Source: an uncultured Aequorivita sp. (GTDB lineage: Bacteria > Bacteroidota > Bacteroidia > Flavobacteriales > Flavobacteriaceae). From it: DNA of 64,000 nucleotides. The notes below the pieces were generated by a model that searched no databases, was not told the origin of the DNA, and was given only the letters and a program-made list of their open reading frames with translations. The stretch covers positions 62,001 to 126,000 of the forward strand of contig CAKZLK010000038.1 in assembly GCA_937125455.1 (NCBI GenBank). The letters are read 5' to 3'. Below are positions 45,947-54,830 of this stretch, piece after piece. The position numbers were made by a program, and so were the translations under genes. Within the stretch, counting starts at the first letter, position 1; each line of letters opens with the position of its first letter.

Positions 45947-46345
45947 ATAATTTTTAGCCCAAATAAAAGCTTCGGTTAGATTATCAAACGTATGGAACGG
46001 CTTTTTACAGAACTTAGCTTCCAGTTCGGCATTGGTGTGTCCCACTTCAGAGTAATTTACAATTCCAATAGCACGTAACGTAGGAATATTATTGAGATAT
46101 TTGTAGTCCATAGGTTTTATGGAATATGAGTTCACCCGATTTGAAATGTAGACTACTCGTTTTGTACCTAGATAATTAAGAATGTTCAATAAGATGGAAA
46201 AACCAGTTTTATAGGACATTACAACACTTTCTTGTGCTTCAAATACAACTATATTTTCGTAGAAATAAAATACGCCAACATCTGTATCCAATCTTTTTTT
46301 TAATTGGAAACCTGAAGGAAGATTATGTGGAGCCTTTTTTTGCAT
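45941..46345 (-). CDS. Conserved hypothetical protein, SpoIIAA/STAS-like, paralogue of 51089-51466
   Basis: 134 residues. Motifs shared with the protein at 51089-51466: RVVYISNRVNSYSIKPMDY, IGIVNYSE, NAELEAKFCKKPFHTFDNL and EAIWA-like ending. The strand-helix order and size fit a SpoIIAA/STAS-like fold, but I do not recognise a named family. The 3' end overlaps menD by 6 bp tail to tail. Function unknown. Confidence 0.68.
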   Translation of the reverse strand: MQKKAPHNLPSGFQLKKRLDTDVGVFYFYENIVVFEAQESVVMSYKTGFSILLNILNYLGTKRVVYISNRVNSYSIKPMDYKYLNNIPTLRAIGIVNYSEVGHTNAELEAKFCKKPFHTFDNLTEAFIWAKNYL

Positions 46346-46416
46346 TTCAAAGTGAAATTACATTTTAAGTTTTATTTGCATATACGTGTTTGGTATATTT
46401 TTTAAGAAGAATACAG

Positions 46417-46424
46417 TACCTTTG
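46417..46424 (+). promoter_or_regulatory. -7 box of the CvfB-like gene (leaderless)
   Basis: TACCTTTG at 46417-46424 ends 5 bp before the ATG at 46430, so the transcript would begin at about the start codon. Confidence 0.5.
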
Positions 46425-46429
46425 CAGCT

Positions 46430-47260
46430 ATGATAAAATTGGGGGAATACAATACTTTGGAAATACTTCGGGAAACCGAACCGGGTCTATATTTGGGCGA
46501 TGATGAAGAAAATGTGGTGCTTTTGCCGCATAAGTATAAACCAGAAGCTTATGAAATTGGCCAAGAAATTACTGTTTTCATATATCTGGACAATGAAGAA
46601 AGGCCTATTGCTACAACACTAGATCCTTTTCTGCAATTGAACACTTTTGGTTACCTACATTGTAGCGATGTAACGGAATATGGTGCTTTTATGGATTGGG
46701 GGCTGGAAAAACAGCTTTTTGTTCCCTTTAAGGAGCAAGCTCGCCCAATGAAAAAAGGTAATTGGTACATTGTTTATCTATATATTGACGAAAAAACCAA
46801 CCGTTTGGTAGGAAGCAGTAAAACCAATCACTTTCTTCAAAATGAAACCTTGACCGTTGAGCCTTTTCAGGAAGTTGATATTTTGGTGACACACCTTACC
46901 GAAAAAGGAGCTAACGCAATTGTAAACGGCGTTCACAAAGGACTTATCTATATTGAAGATATTTTTGAGGATATCCGAACGGGTGATAAAATGAAGGCGT
47001 TCATAAAAAAAATACGCCCCGACAATAAAATTGATCTTGTGCTGCAAACGCCCGGATATAAAAGCATTGAGCCCAATGCAAACTTTATTCGTGAAGAATT
47101 GGAAGCAGCTGGTGGATTTTTACCGCTTCACGATAAATCAGATCCCGATACTATCAAAAATATGTTGGGGATGAGCAAGAAAAGCTTTAAAAAAGCAATT
47201 GGAACGCTTTATAAAGACAAGCAGATTGTAATTAAGGAAGACGGTATTGAATTACTGTGA
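46430..47260 (+). CDS. CvfB-like S1-domain RNA-binding protein
   Basis: 276 residues. Successive S1-type OB folds (LEILRETEPGLYLGD, GYLHCSDVTEYGAFMDWG, VEPFQEVDILVTHLTEKGANAIVNGVHKGLI) end in a winged helix (LGMSKKSFKKAIGTLYKDKQIVIKEDGIEL), as in the YitL/CvfB family. These bind RNA and influence virulence or stress genes in Firmicutes; the role in Bacteroidota is unknown. The 3' end overlaps the convergent gene by 9 bp. Confidence 0.9.
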   Translation: MIKLGEYNTLEILRETEPGLYLGDDEENVVLLPHKYKPEAYEIGQEITVFIYLDNEERPIATTLDPFLQLNTFGYLHCSDVTEYGAFMDWGLEKQLFVPFKEQARPMKKGNWYIVYLYIDEKTNRLVGSSKTNHFLQNETLTVEPFQEVDILVTHLTEKGANAIVNGVHKGLIYIEDIFEDIRTGDKMKAFIKKIRPDNKIDLVLQTPGYKSIEPNANFIREELEAAGGFLPLHDKSDPDTIKNMLGMSKKSFKKAIGTLYKDKQIVIKEDGIELL

Positions 47261-47734
47261 AGGAGTTGAATAGATTCCATAATCTACATAAAAACCACTA
47301 CGTCGAGTTGGGCGTGTGTAATAACCATAGGAATACGGCATAAGGTCGGTTCTTAAAAAGCCTCTGGATTCTTTATAAGCAATATTTTTAACAGACGTTG
47401 AACCATCTGCCGCATAGCTGCTGTTGCCTCCATAAATTCCATATTCACGGGGATCCATATTTATTTGGATGCTAGAGGGAGTGGCTTGTTGAGCATTGCT
47501 AATCGCTTCAAACATGCTCACGGGTTCGCGGTAGTTTTCCTTGCTAAGCTTAAAGGAAGGAAGTTTTTTGGAATATTTATTCGAAAAATTTGAATTGGAA
47601 GGAAGGGAAGTAGTCATCAAACTTTCAATTTCGGGAAGCTTTACTACGTCCAGTTTAAATTTATTACTCTCAAAATCCAACTGCGCAGAAGCAATCAACG
47701 GAAAGATAAGAATAAGAAACAATAACTTTTTCAT
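47252..47734 (-). CDS. Secreted hypothetical protein
   Basis: 160 residues with a clear signal peptide (KKLLFLILIFPLIASAQ). The mature part is Ser/Asn/Tyr-rich, with RSGFYVDYGIYSTP at the end; no domain recognised. Probably periplasmic or envelope-associated. Lies 48 bp downstream of the C1 peptidase gene on the same strand. Confidence 0.65.
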   Translation of the reverse strand: MKKLLFLILIFPLIASAQLDFESNKFKLDVVKLPEIESLMTTSLPSNSNFSNKYSKKLPSFKLSKENYREPVSMFEAISNAQQATPSSIQINMDPREYGIYGGNSSYAADGSTSVKNIAYKESRGFLRTDLMPYSYGYYTRPTRRSGFYVDYGIYSTPSQ

Positions 47735-47782
47735 AACGACAAAGGTATCAAAATTTGCGCCAACTATAAACCATCTTTTATT

Positions 47783-48901
47783 CTATAAATTTAATTTTGT
47801 GGCCGTGTTTTTTGGCAATGCGTCTTTATGCACTGTAACACTTATTGCTTTTAAACGCATGTAGGCTTCACTAAAGTATACATAACCACCATTTGTTGTT
47901 CTGTTCTCGTCTGTACCCCAACTGTTTTTTACTTTATAGTACGTTCTTCCGTTTTGGTCGCGAAGCAAACCTGTAATATGCATCAAATGATCGTCTGTAG
48001 TGTCATAGTTTTCAAACTCATCCTGACGGTATTGTTGTGTAATTTTCTTTTCGGGATAAATGCCTTGCAGGGCTTTAATATTATTATCGGCATTTTCAGG
48101 AATAACGGCTACACCTTCTTTTGAAGAAAAAGTTCGTTCGCTAACATCACAATCCAATTCAATAGTAAATCCTTTTTCCAAAGCATTATCAATTGTTGCC
48201 ATCATTTCATCTAAAGGAACATTGTAAAAACTACCATTGCTCCAATTGTCGGGAATGTTCAAAATAAATTTAGAATAAAAAGGGGCTTGTGTAAAACTTG
48301 TAATGTTCACATAGTCTTCTGGCTGTATCTTAGTCATAGCCAGAAAAGTTTGCGGCGTGTATTGTTTTCCTTCAAAAGTGAAATTAGTTACGTTTTTTCC
48401 GATATATGCATCAAGTACACCTTCAATAGCAGTACGCCATTTCTTGCTCAATTTTCTTCCTGGATTTTCTACATAGGTTTTCAACATGGCCTCTAATACG
48501 GCAACCATCTCGCTGTGATTGTATGTCGTTTCTCCAGCAAATAATCCGCTAAAGGCTTCTTCTGGAACCAAGCCATTTCTTTCAACGGAATTCATCACAT
48601 CATGTGCTAACCCGCCTTCACCAAACTGTGTTCGACCTTGACGCATTATATAATTTTCAGCTTTTAAAGGATAGGTATTCCGCACTTGGTACATTTCACT
48701 TAAATCAATTTTTTTTCCAGTTAGGCGAATAATTTCACTTTCCAAAAATGAAGTACTGCTAAAACTCCAGCAAGTGCCCGTTATACCTTGGCTAACAACT
48801 GGTGTTGCCTCCAGATCTATAACTTTTTTAAACTTATACGGTTCTTGTGCGGTAAGGGTTAATGTGAAAAGGATTCCGAAGAAAAGAAGAAAATGTTTCA
48901 T
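47783..48901 (-). CDS. C1-family cysteine aminopeptidase (bleomycin hydrolase-like)
   Basis: 372 residues with a signal peptide (HFLLFFGILFTLTLTAQ). Papain-type triad: Cys in GITGTCWSFSSTSFLESE (near residue 47), His in DDHLMHITGL, and Asn in YKVKNSWGTDENR. PepC/bleomycin hydrolase order. Likely a periplasmic aminopeptidase, since the leader is clear. Confidence 0.9.
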   Translation of the reverse strand: MKHFLLFFGILFTLTLTAQEPYKFKKVIDLEATPVVSQGITGTCWSFSSTSFLESEIIRLTGKKIDLSEMYQVRNTYPLKAENYIMRQGRTQFGEGGLAHDVMNSVERNGLVPEEAFSGLFAGETTYNHSEMVAVLEAMLKTYVENPGRKLSKKWRTAIEGVLDAYIGKNVTNFTFEGKQYTPQTFLAMTKIQPEDYVNITSFTQAPFYSKFILNIPDNWSNGSFYNVPLDEMMATIDNALEKGFTIELDCDVSERTFSSKEGVAVIPENADNNIKALQGIYPEKKITQQYRQDEFENYDTTDDHLMHITGLLRDQNGRTYYKVKNSWGTDENRTTNGGYVYFSEAYMRLKAISVTVHKDALPKNTATKLNL

Positions 48902-49003
48902 TTGTGTTTTAGGTTTATTGCTTCTGATTTTTGGTATTCAAGGGTTAAACAACAAACCATAAACCACAAACAATTTATATCTTTGAAAACAAAAATAACA
49001 ATT

Positions 49004-49843
49004 ATGTCTTCACCCAATTGGAAAACTGCCAAAGAATATACAGATATTACTTATAAAAAAGCAAACGGCGTAGCGCGAATTGCTTTCAATAGGCCCGATG
49101 TGCGCAATGCGTTTCGTCCAAAAACTACTGCGGAACTGCTGGATGCTTTTCACGATGCGCAGGAAGATACTTCCATTGGTGTGGTTTTGCTTTCTGCGGA
49201 AGGACCTTCCTCTAAAGATGGGGTTTATAGTTTTTGTAGCGGGGGCGATCAAAAAGCGCGTGGCCATCAAGGATATGTGGGTGACGACGGATATCATCGT
49301 TTAAATATTCTTGACGTACAGCGACTGATTCGTTTTATGCCGAAAGCCGTTATCTGTGTGGTTCCCGGTTGGGCAGTAGGAGGTGGGCATAGTTTGCACG
49401 TGGTTTGTGATTTAACCTTGGCAAGTAAGGAACACGCCATCTTTAAACAGACCGATGCTGATGTTACAAGTTTTGACGGTGGTTACGGAAGTGCTTATCT
49501 GGCCAAAATGGTAGGACAGAAACGGGCACGCGAAATATTTTTCCTCGGAAGAAATTATTCTGCACAGGAAGCGTTTGAAATGGGAATGGTAAATGCCGTG
49601 ATTCCACACGACGAACTGGAAGACACTGCTTACCAATGGGCGCAGGAGATTCTTGCCAAAAGCCCGACATCTATAAAAATGTTGAAGTTTGCGATGAACC
49701 TAACAGATGATGGTATGGTTGGACAACAAGTGTTTGCAGGTGAAGCAACACGCTTAGCTTATATGACCGACGAGGCGAAAGAAGGGCGTGATGCCTTTCT
49801 TGAAAAACGAAAGCCCAATTTTGATAAGAAGTGGTTGCCATAA
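49004..49843 (+). CDS. menB: 1,4-dihydroxy-2-naphthoyl-CoA synthase
   Basis: 279 residues from ATG 49004; a longer frame upstream has no family similarity. Crotonase fold: ARIAFNRPDVRNAFRPKT, SFCSGGDQKARG, WAVGGGHSLHVVCDLTLAS, TDADVTSFDGGYGSAYLAKMVG and FLGRNYSAQEA. Ring-closes o-succinylbenzoyl-CoA. -7 box TATCTTTG at 48978-48985. menC, menE and menA are not in the window. Confidence 0.96.
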   Translation: MSSPNWKTAKEYTDITYKKANGVARIAFNRPDVRNAFRPKTTAELLDAFHDAQEDTSIGVVLLSAEGPSSKDGVYSFCSGGDQKARGHQGYVGDDGYHRLNILDVQRLIRFMPKAVICVVPGWAVGGGHSLHVVCDLTLASKEHAIFKQTDADVTSFDGGYGSAYLAKMVGQKRAREIFFLGRNYSAQEAFEMGMVNAVIPHDELEDTAYQWAQEILAKSPTSIKMLKFAMNLTDDGMVGQQVFAGEATRLAYMTDEAKEGRDAFLEKRKPNFDKKWLP

Positions 49844-49862
49844 GAGATCTTAAATATTTCCT

Positions 49863-51047
49863 ATGAAGACTAAACTAATTTTATTTCTATTTTGTATTAA
49901 CCTTTTTAGCAATTGTTCACCAAAGCCTTCAATTTCAGGTATTTTGGAAACTTCTAAAAATACCGATTTTCAACCTAAAGTATATCTTGTCCAACCGCAA
50001 AACCTAGATGAGATAGCGGCTTCTTTTTTAGGAAAGGTGATTGATTCAGCGATGGTGGCAGAAGATGGCACTTTTTCTTTTCAGCACCTTCCCAGGGTTT
50101 CTCAATCCACACTTTTTGAGCTGACAGTGCAAAAAAAGGGAGACCCTCCCAATAAGTTAAACAATGAGGATACAACCTTGCCAAACTACATGCCTGTAGT
50201 TTGGCAAACCGGGGAAACCCTTCAAATTTCTGCAGATCTTGATCATTTTCAAAACAGTTTTCAAATTAATAACCCTTCGCCTGAAAATACTGCCTTGCTA
50301 AAACTTCGAAATTTAAAAGGCAAAGCTTTTCAGCAATACCTTCAAAACAAAAGTTGGGATGTGCATAAAGGTTCTCAATTGTTGGAAAAAGAAGAAGCGC
50401 TCTTGAACTATCAAAAACAACTGATAGATTTTGCGGAAAATACGGATCAACTCCTAGCTGCCTTGGTTGCGGTACGATGGGTAAGTCCACAAAATGATTA
50501 TGAACGGGTACCCGAATTTCTTTTTCAGCAATGCGAAAAATGGAATGCAAAAGCCTCTGATGAATCATGGGTGCAACAACTTTGTAATAAAGCTAAAAAA
50601 GAAAAATTGCCCTTACTGAAAGGTGCTGTTTTTCCAAATGTTTCTTTGCCAATGGTGAATGGCGACACGCTTTCTGTATATTCCCAATTAGGAAAAAAAC
50701 TAACGGTCATAGATTTATGGGCTTCGTGGTGCGTGCCTTGCCGAAAAGAAAATCGTGAGACGCTAGTTCCGCTCTGGGATCAATATCACAATCAAGGTCT
50801 ACGGGTTATAGCCTATGGTCTTGAAACGAACGAAGAGGCTTGGAAAAAAGCTATTGAGATTGATGGCGCTTACAGGTGGTTGCACGCTTCGCACCTTCAG
50901 GGCGATGATGCCCCATTTATGAAAAGCCTACGCATACAGACCATTCCTGCCAATTTTATTCTAGATGCTCAAGGAAAAGTAATTGCCAAAAATGTTCATG
51001 GAAAAGCACTTCAGCAATTTGTTTCAGCTTATTTGGATAAGCAATAA
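49863..51047 (+). CDS. TlpA-like thioredoxin-family lipoprotein
   Basis: 394 residues with a lipoprotein signal (LILFLFCINLFSNCSP). An N-terminal domain of the DUF4369-like type (residues ~25-140) precedes a C-terminal thioredoxin fold with VIDLWASWCVPCRKENRETL (CVPC active site, near residue 290) and IPANFILDAQGK (cis-Pro). A periplasmic thiol-disulfide reductase, 19 bp after menB, so possibly in the same transcript. Confidence 0.88.
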   Translation: MKTKLILFLFCINLFSNCSPKPSISGILETSKNTDFQPKVYLVQPQNLDEIAASFLGKVIDSAMVAEDGTFSFQHLPRVSQSTLFELTVQKKGDPPNKLNNEDTTLPNYMPVVWQTGETLQISADLDHFQNSFQINNPSPENTALLKLRNLKGKAFQQYLQNKSWDVHKGSQLLEKEEALLNYQKQLIDFAENTDQLLAALVAVRWVSPQNDYERVPEFLFQQCEKWNAKASDESWVQQLCNKAKKEKLPLLKGAVFPNVSLPMVNGDTLSVYSQLGKKLTVIDLWASWCVPCRKENRETLVPLWDQYHNQGLRVIAYGLETNEEAWKKAIEIDGAYRWLHASHLQGDDAPFMKSLRIQTIPANFILDAQGKVIAKNVHGKALQQFVSAYLDKQ

Positions 51048-51088
51048 GTATTCGGTCTTGAAAATGGGTTTTAAAGCCTTAAACCTTT

Positions 51089-51466
51089 TTAACTTAATTC
51101 CAACTGTTTTTGTGACCAAGCTATCGCTTCACTTAGTGTTCCAAATATTTCAAAATTCTTTTTATAAAACATGCTTTCTAACTTGGCGTTTGATTTTGCA
51201 ATAGCTGAATCGGCGACGATGGCCATTGCAACCAAATTGTGAATTTTTGAGGTTTCTAGGTAAGTGAGTGGATCAACAGAATAACTAAAATACCTGTTGG
51301 AAATATAGACCACATTTTTATTGGCAAAATGGGTATCCAGTACTTCTCGCAGCTTTTCGTTGTGGGCAGGAGTTACCGTTACGCCTTCTTTTATTTGATT
51401 TACCAAAAAATTATCGAATATGAATACTTCTGAATCATTAAAATCATAGTAATAGAACATACCCAT
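51089..51466 (-). CDS. Conserved hypothetical protein, paralogue of 45941-46345
   Basis: 125 residues. Shares VVYISNRYFSYSVDPLTYLE, AMAIVADSAIAKSNAKLESMFYKKNF and LSEAIAW with the protein at 45941-46345; the N-terminus MGMFYYYDFNDSEVFIFDNF has the same hydrophobic strand pattern. SpoIIAA/STAS-like fold is an inference. Both copies lie tail to tail with menaquinone-region genes. Confidence 0.65.
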   Translation of the reverse strand: MGMFYYYDFNDSEVFIFDNFLVNQIKEGVTVTPAHNEKLREVLDTHFANKNVVYISNRYFSYSVDPLTYLETSKIHNLVAMAIVADSAIAKSNAKLESMFYKKNFEIFGTLSEAIAWSQKQLELS

Positions 51467-51650
51467 AGCTTAATTATTTGGTTATTTATTTAAAGATAAA
51501 GAAGATTTCTTACAATTAGCTTGGTTCTACTAACCTTTAAAATTAATTTTTTAGGAAAACTCAGCTGTTAGATTACAAAACAGTTTCTGAGATAACTAAT
51601 TATAGTTGTTATGATATGGGCTCTTTCTTTATCAAAATACAGAATTTTTT

Positions 51651-52415
51651 TTAAAAGAAAAGCTTTCTAATCCCTATAAAAACAAAAACCATGACTGTAT
51701 AAAATAAAAAGAAAGGCAAAATAATAGCTTTTAGACCTAATACAAGCATAACTGCAATAATGAGCAATTGAAAGCCCAAACCAAAGATAGAAACACTTGT
51801 CATAAACCAATTTGGAAATACTTCACCTTTATCCGCATTGCGATCTAAGGCATAAATGGTTTTATCAAATACTCCATAAAATAATTTATACAACCCAAAT
51901 AGAATATTTACATCCTTCTGTAATTCGCCTTTTAATGCTATTGGCGTTTTGTTTTCAAAAACACGACTGGTAGTGTCACCTTCAAATTTATTTCTTAAAA
52001 TAACGTAATAATAATTGTAAAGCGTTCCTTGTAATTGCATCCCCAAGAATGCTAAAAGGCATATCCAAATAGTACTGTTGGAAACATACCATATTGAGAT
52101 AAAAAATAAAGCATTTAATATAATGTCTGCTACAGAGTCTAAATACCGACCGGTATAAGACGGTTTTTCTTTTACACGAGCTAATTCACCATCTGCAGCA
52201 TCTAAAATTGATTTAAAAATTAAAAAGAATGCGGCTAACCAATAATAGCTTTGAATGATACAATAAATGGCAAAAAGACCAGATATTATAAAGCCAATAG
52301 TAATGTGAATAGGGGTGAAAGAAGTATTCTTGAGTGAGTTTGCTATAACTTTGGCTATTGGTCTTCCATAGTCTGAAAAATCAATAAATTTATGCTCTTT
52401 TGGTAATTTGGACAT
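51651..52415 (-). CDS. CDP-alcohol phosphatidyltransferase-family enzyme
   Basis: 254 residues, about six membrane helices. The full family motif DG-x2-AR-x8-G-x3-D-x3-D is present (DGELARVKEKPSYTGRYLDS followed by VAD, near residues 95-117). Joins a CDP-activated lipid to an alcohol such as inositol, glycerol phosphate or serine; the substrate cannot be assigned. Perfect -7 box TATATTTG on the minus strand at 52472-52465. Confidence 0.9.
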   Translation of the reverse strand: MSKLPKEHKFIDFSDYGRPIAKVIANSLKNTSFTPIHITIGFIISGLFAIYCIIQSYYWLAAFFLIFKSILDAADGELARVKEKPSYTGRYLDSVADIILNALFFISIWYVSNSTIWICLLAFLGMQLQGTLYNYYYVILRNKFEGDTTSRVFENKTPIALKGELQKDVNILFGLYKLFYGVFDKTIYALDRNADKGEVFPNWFMTSVSIFGLGFQLLIIAVMLVLGLKAIILPFFLFYTVMVFVFIGIRKLFF

Positions 52416-52464
52416 TAATTATCATTGCAAACCGTATTGTGGAATATACCAAATTAATTTAATG

Positions 52465-52472
52465 CAAATATA
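52465..52472 (-). promoter_or_regulatory. -7 box of the phosphatidyltransferase gene
   Basis: TATATTTG on the minus strand, 49 bp before the start codon. The divergent 352-bp gap 52416-52767 also holds the SQR-operon promoter; the middle (52480-52700) shows nothing else I can support. Confidence 0.5.
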
Positions 52473-52705
52473 CTGCTAAAAATAGCTAATGAGTTGGTTT
52501 TAGTAGGTAATTTTTTTTAATGAAAGAGTGTTCTGTTTTGAGGTTTTTCTGATGATGCTATATTTTGTCAAATTCAATTAAAAGTATTTTATTTTTTAGC
52601 TGAGATCTTTATTAAACTTAGTTATTCTTTAATATTAAAGTTTCAAAAATTGATTCCTTTTTTGAATGTCACTTTTTCAATTGTCCTATAACCAATTGCC
52701 AACAA

Positions 52706-52749
52706 CTGATTTTTATCATATTAAGAGTGGGTTTATAGAATTATATTTG
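52706..52749 (+). promoter_or_regulatory. Crp/Fnr-type site and -7 box of the SQR operon
   Basis: CTGA-TTTTTA-TCAT at 52706-52719 (centre 52712.5), then -7 box TATATTTG at 52742-52749. Centre-to-box distance 29.5 bp, placing the site near -42 relative to the predicted start. Same arrangement as six other promoters in this region. Confidence 0.7.
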
Positions 52750-52767
52750 TTTTAAATTAAAAAGAGT

Positions 52768-54009
52768 ATGAAAAATTTAGTCATATTAGGAGCAGGTACC
52801 TCAGGAACCATAATGGCCAATCATCTAGTTTCTAAACTCGATAAAAAAGATTGGAGTATCACCATTGTAGATCAGTATGAAACACATTACTACCAACCTG
52901 GTTTTTTATTTATGCCTTTTGACATATATAAGCCCAGTCAAGTTGTAAAAAAAGGACAAAAATTTATTCCAAAAGGTGTAAATTATATTGTAAAAGAAGT
53001 GGAATTAATAGTTCCTGAAAAAAATAAAATAGCCCTAGCAGATGGTGAGGAATTACCTTATGATATTTTGATTGTTGCCACGGGATCTAAAACAGCACCG
53101 CAGGAAACTGAAGGTTTAATAGGTCCAAATTGGTATAAAAACATATTTGACTTTTACACCTATGAAGGCTCTAAAGCTTTGAGAGAAAAGTTGCGCAATT
53201 GGGAAGGTGGGAAGTTAGTTGTTCATATTACCGAAATGCCTATTAAATGTCCTGTTGCACCGTTGGAGTTTGCTTTTTTAGCAGATGCTTTTTTTAAGGA
53301 TAAGAACATGCGGGATAAAGTTGATATTACATATGTAACTCCTTTGAGTGGAGCTTTTACAACAGCCGAAGCAACAAAAGTATTGCAGTATCTATTGGAG
53401 GAAAAAAATATCAAAGTAGTTAGTGATTTTAATATTGAAAGAGTTGATCAGGAAAATAATAAAATTATTGATTATGCTGAGACTGAAGTACCTTATGATT
53501 TATTGGTGACCGTACCTACAAATATGGGTGATGAACTTATAGAACGTTCAGGTATGGGTGACGATTTGAACTTCATACCAACTAATAAAGAAACGTTGCA
53601 GGCCGAAGCACATGAAAATGTATTTGTAATAGGTGATGCAACTAACGTTCCTACTTCTAAGGCGGGTTCTGTAGCTCACTTTGAGGCAGAAATTTTAATG
53701 GAAAACGTATTGGCTTATGCACATAATAAACCTTTTAAAGAAAAGTTCGACGGTCATTCAAATTGTTTTATAGAAACAGGTGGTGGCAAGGCTCTTTTAA
53801 TAGACTTTAATTATGAGCATGAACCTGTTGAGGGCACTTTCCCTATTCCTGGGATAGGACCTTTACAGCTCTTGAAAGAAAGCAGAATGAACCATATGGG
53901 TAAACTTGCATTTAGATGGGTATATTGGAATATGCTGTTAAAAGGAGTGCCTATTCCAATGGTTCCTTCTAAAATGACCACAAAAGGGAAAAAATATAAA
54001 ACGCAATAA
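52768..54009 (+). CDS. Sulfide:quinone oxidoreductase-like FAD enzyme
   Basis: 413 residues. FAD loop VILGAGTSGTIMAN (GxGxxG at residues 8-13), VATGSKTAPQ and the second FAD motif VFVIGDATNVPTSKAGSVAHFEAE. A cysteine in PIKCPVAPLEFAFLAD (about residue 161) and another in HSNCFIETGGG (about 333) correspond to positions used in SQR disulfide chemistry. Likely passes electrons from sulfide or a persulfide to menaquinone at the membrane face. First gene of an operon with DsrC/TusE and DsrE2, which supports sulfur handling. Confidence 0.85.
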   Translation: MKNLVILGAGTSGTIMANHLVSKLDKKDWSITIVDQYETHYYQPGFLFMPFDIYKPSQVVKKGQKFIPKGVNYIVKEVELIVPEKNKIALADGEELPYDILIVATGSKTAPQETEGLIGPNWYKNIFDFYTYEGSKALREKLRNWEGGKLVVHITEMPIKCPVAPLEFAFLADAFFKDKNMRDKVDITYVTPLSGAFTTAEATKVLQYLLEEKNIKVVSDFNIERVDQENNKIIDYAETEVPYDLLVTVPTNMGDELIERSGMGDDLNFIPTNKETLQAEAHENVFVIGDATNVPTSKAGSVAHFEAEILMENVLAYAHNKPFKEKFDGHSNCFIETGGGKALLIDFNYEHEPVEGTFPIPGIGPLQLLKESRMNHMGKLAFRWVYWNMLLKGVPIPMVPSKMTTKGKKYKTQ

Positions 54010-54029
54010 TAATTTTAAAAAAAGATATA

Positions 54030-54338
54030 ATGGAAAAAACTATCGCAGGTAAAACCGTAAATGTCAATGAAGAAGGATATTTAACAGATTTTTCTCAATG
54101 GACAAAAGAAGTTGGAGAAGAACTAGCAAAAGAACAAGGCATCCAATTAACACCAAGACATTGGGAAGTTATTGACTATGTTCAAGATAAGCATAAAAAA
54201 GATGAGGCGTTATCAGTAAGAGGCATTAAGAAGAGTGGTGTGTTCGATGTGAAAGAATTTTACGATCTGTTTCCTGGAGGCCCACTAAAAAAAGCAACCC
54301 TTATTGCTGGAATTCCGAAGCCAAAAAGTTGTATATAA
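54030..54338 (+). CDS. DsrC/TusE-family sulfur carrier
   Basis: 102 residues: EEGYLTDFSQWTKEVGEELAKEQGIQLTPRHWEVIDYVQD and the C-terminal FPGGPLKKATLIAGIPKPKSCI fragments are diagnostic. The penultimate Cys101 is present, while the second cysteine of dissimilatory DsrC (11 residues earlier) is Thr, as in TusE-like carriers. Carries a persulfide between proteins. 20 bp after the SQR gene and 18 bp before DsrE2. Confidence 0.88.
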   Translation: MEKTIAGKTVNVNEEGYLTDFSQWTKEVGEELAKEQGIQLTPRHWEVIDYVQDKHKKDEALSVRGIKKSGVFDVKEFYDLFPGGPLKKATLIAGIPKPKSCI

Positions 54339-54356
54339 ATCTATAAACTAAAGAAA

Positions 54357-54830
54357 ATGAGCACAAAAGTTAGAAAAATGCTTTTCATATTATCGAAAGG
54401 AACTATAGAGAATGCATATGCTGCCTTTATAATGGCCAATGGTGCACGTATGGAAGGTATAGAGTCTGAAATATTTTTTACGTTTTTTGGTTTAGAGGCC
54501 ATACAAAAGAAAAAACTAGAGCATCTTCATGTAGCTACCGTTGGTAATCCTGCAATGCATATGCCTACCATGTTGGGAGGTTTGCCAGGAATGGAAGCTT
54601 TGGCAACCAGCATGATGAAAAAAGAAATGGAGAAATTGGATATGCCCCCCATTGGAGAATTTTTAGAAATTCTTTCCGATTCTGGGTGTAAGTTATGGGG
54701 ATGTAAACTAGCTGTGGATATGTTCCATCTAAAAAGAGAAGATCTAATTGATGACTTAGATGGTATATTAACTATTGGAGATTTCTACAATAGAGCAGAT
54801 GAAGAAGGCTGCCAGCTTCTGTTTATTTAA
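54357..54830 (+). CDS. DsrE2-like peroxiredoxin-family sulfurtransferase
   Basis: 157 residues: ILSKGTIENAYAAFIMANGARMEGIESEIFFTFFGLEAI and the cysteine-containing SGCKLWGCKLAVDMF (Cys near residues 111 and 116) match DsrE/DsrF/DrsH-like family proteins of the DsrE2 group. No transmembrane helix is obvious. Last gene of the SQR-DsrC-DsrE2 operon; presumed to relay sulfane sulfur with the DsrC-like carrier. Confidence 0.85.
   Translation: MSTKVRKMLFILSKGTIENAYAAFIMANGARMEGIESEIFFTFFGLEAIQKKKLEHLHVATVGNPAMHMPTMLGGLPGMEALATSMMKKEMEKLDMPPIGEFLEILSDSGCKLWGCKLAVDMFHLKREDLIDDLDGILTIGDFYNRADEEGCQLLFI

Noticed and set aside
48893-49003. N-terminal extension of MenB
   Set aside because: Overlaps the divergent peptidase gene start; no crotonase similarity before the ATG at 49004.
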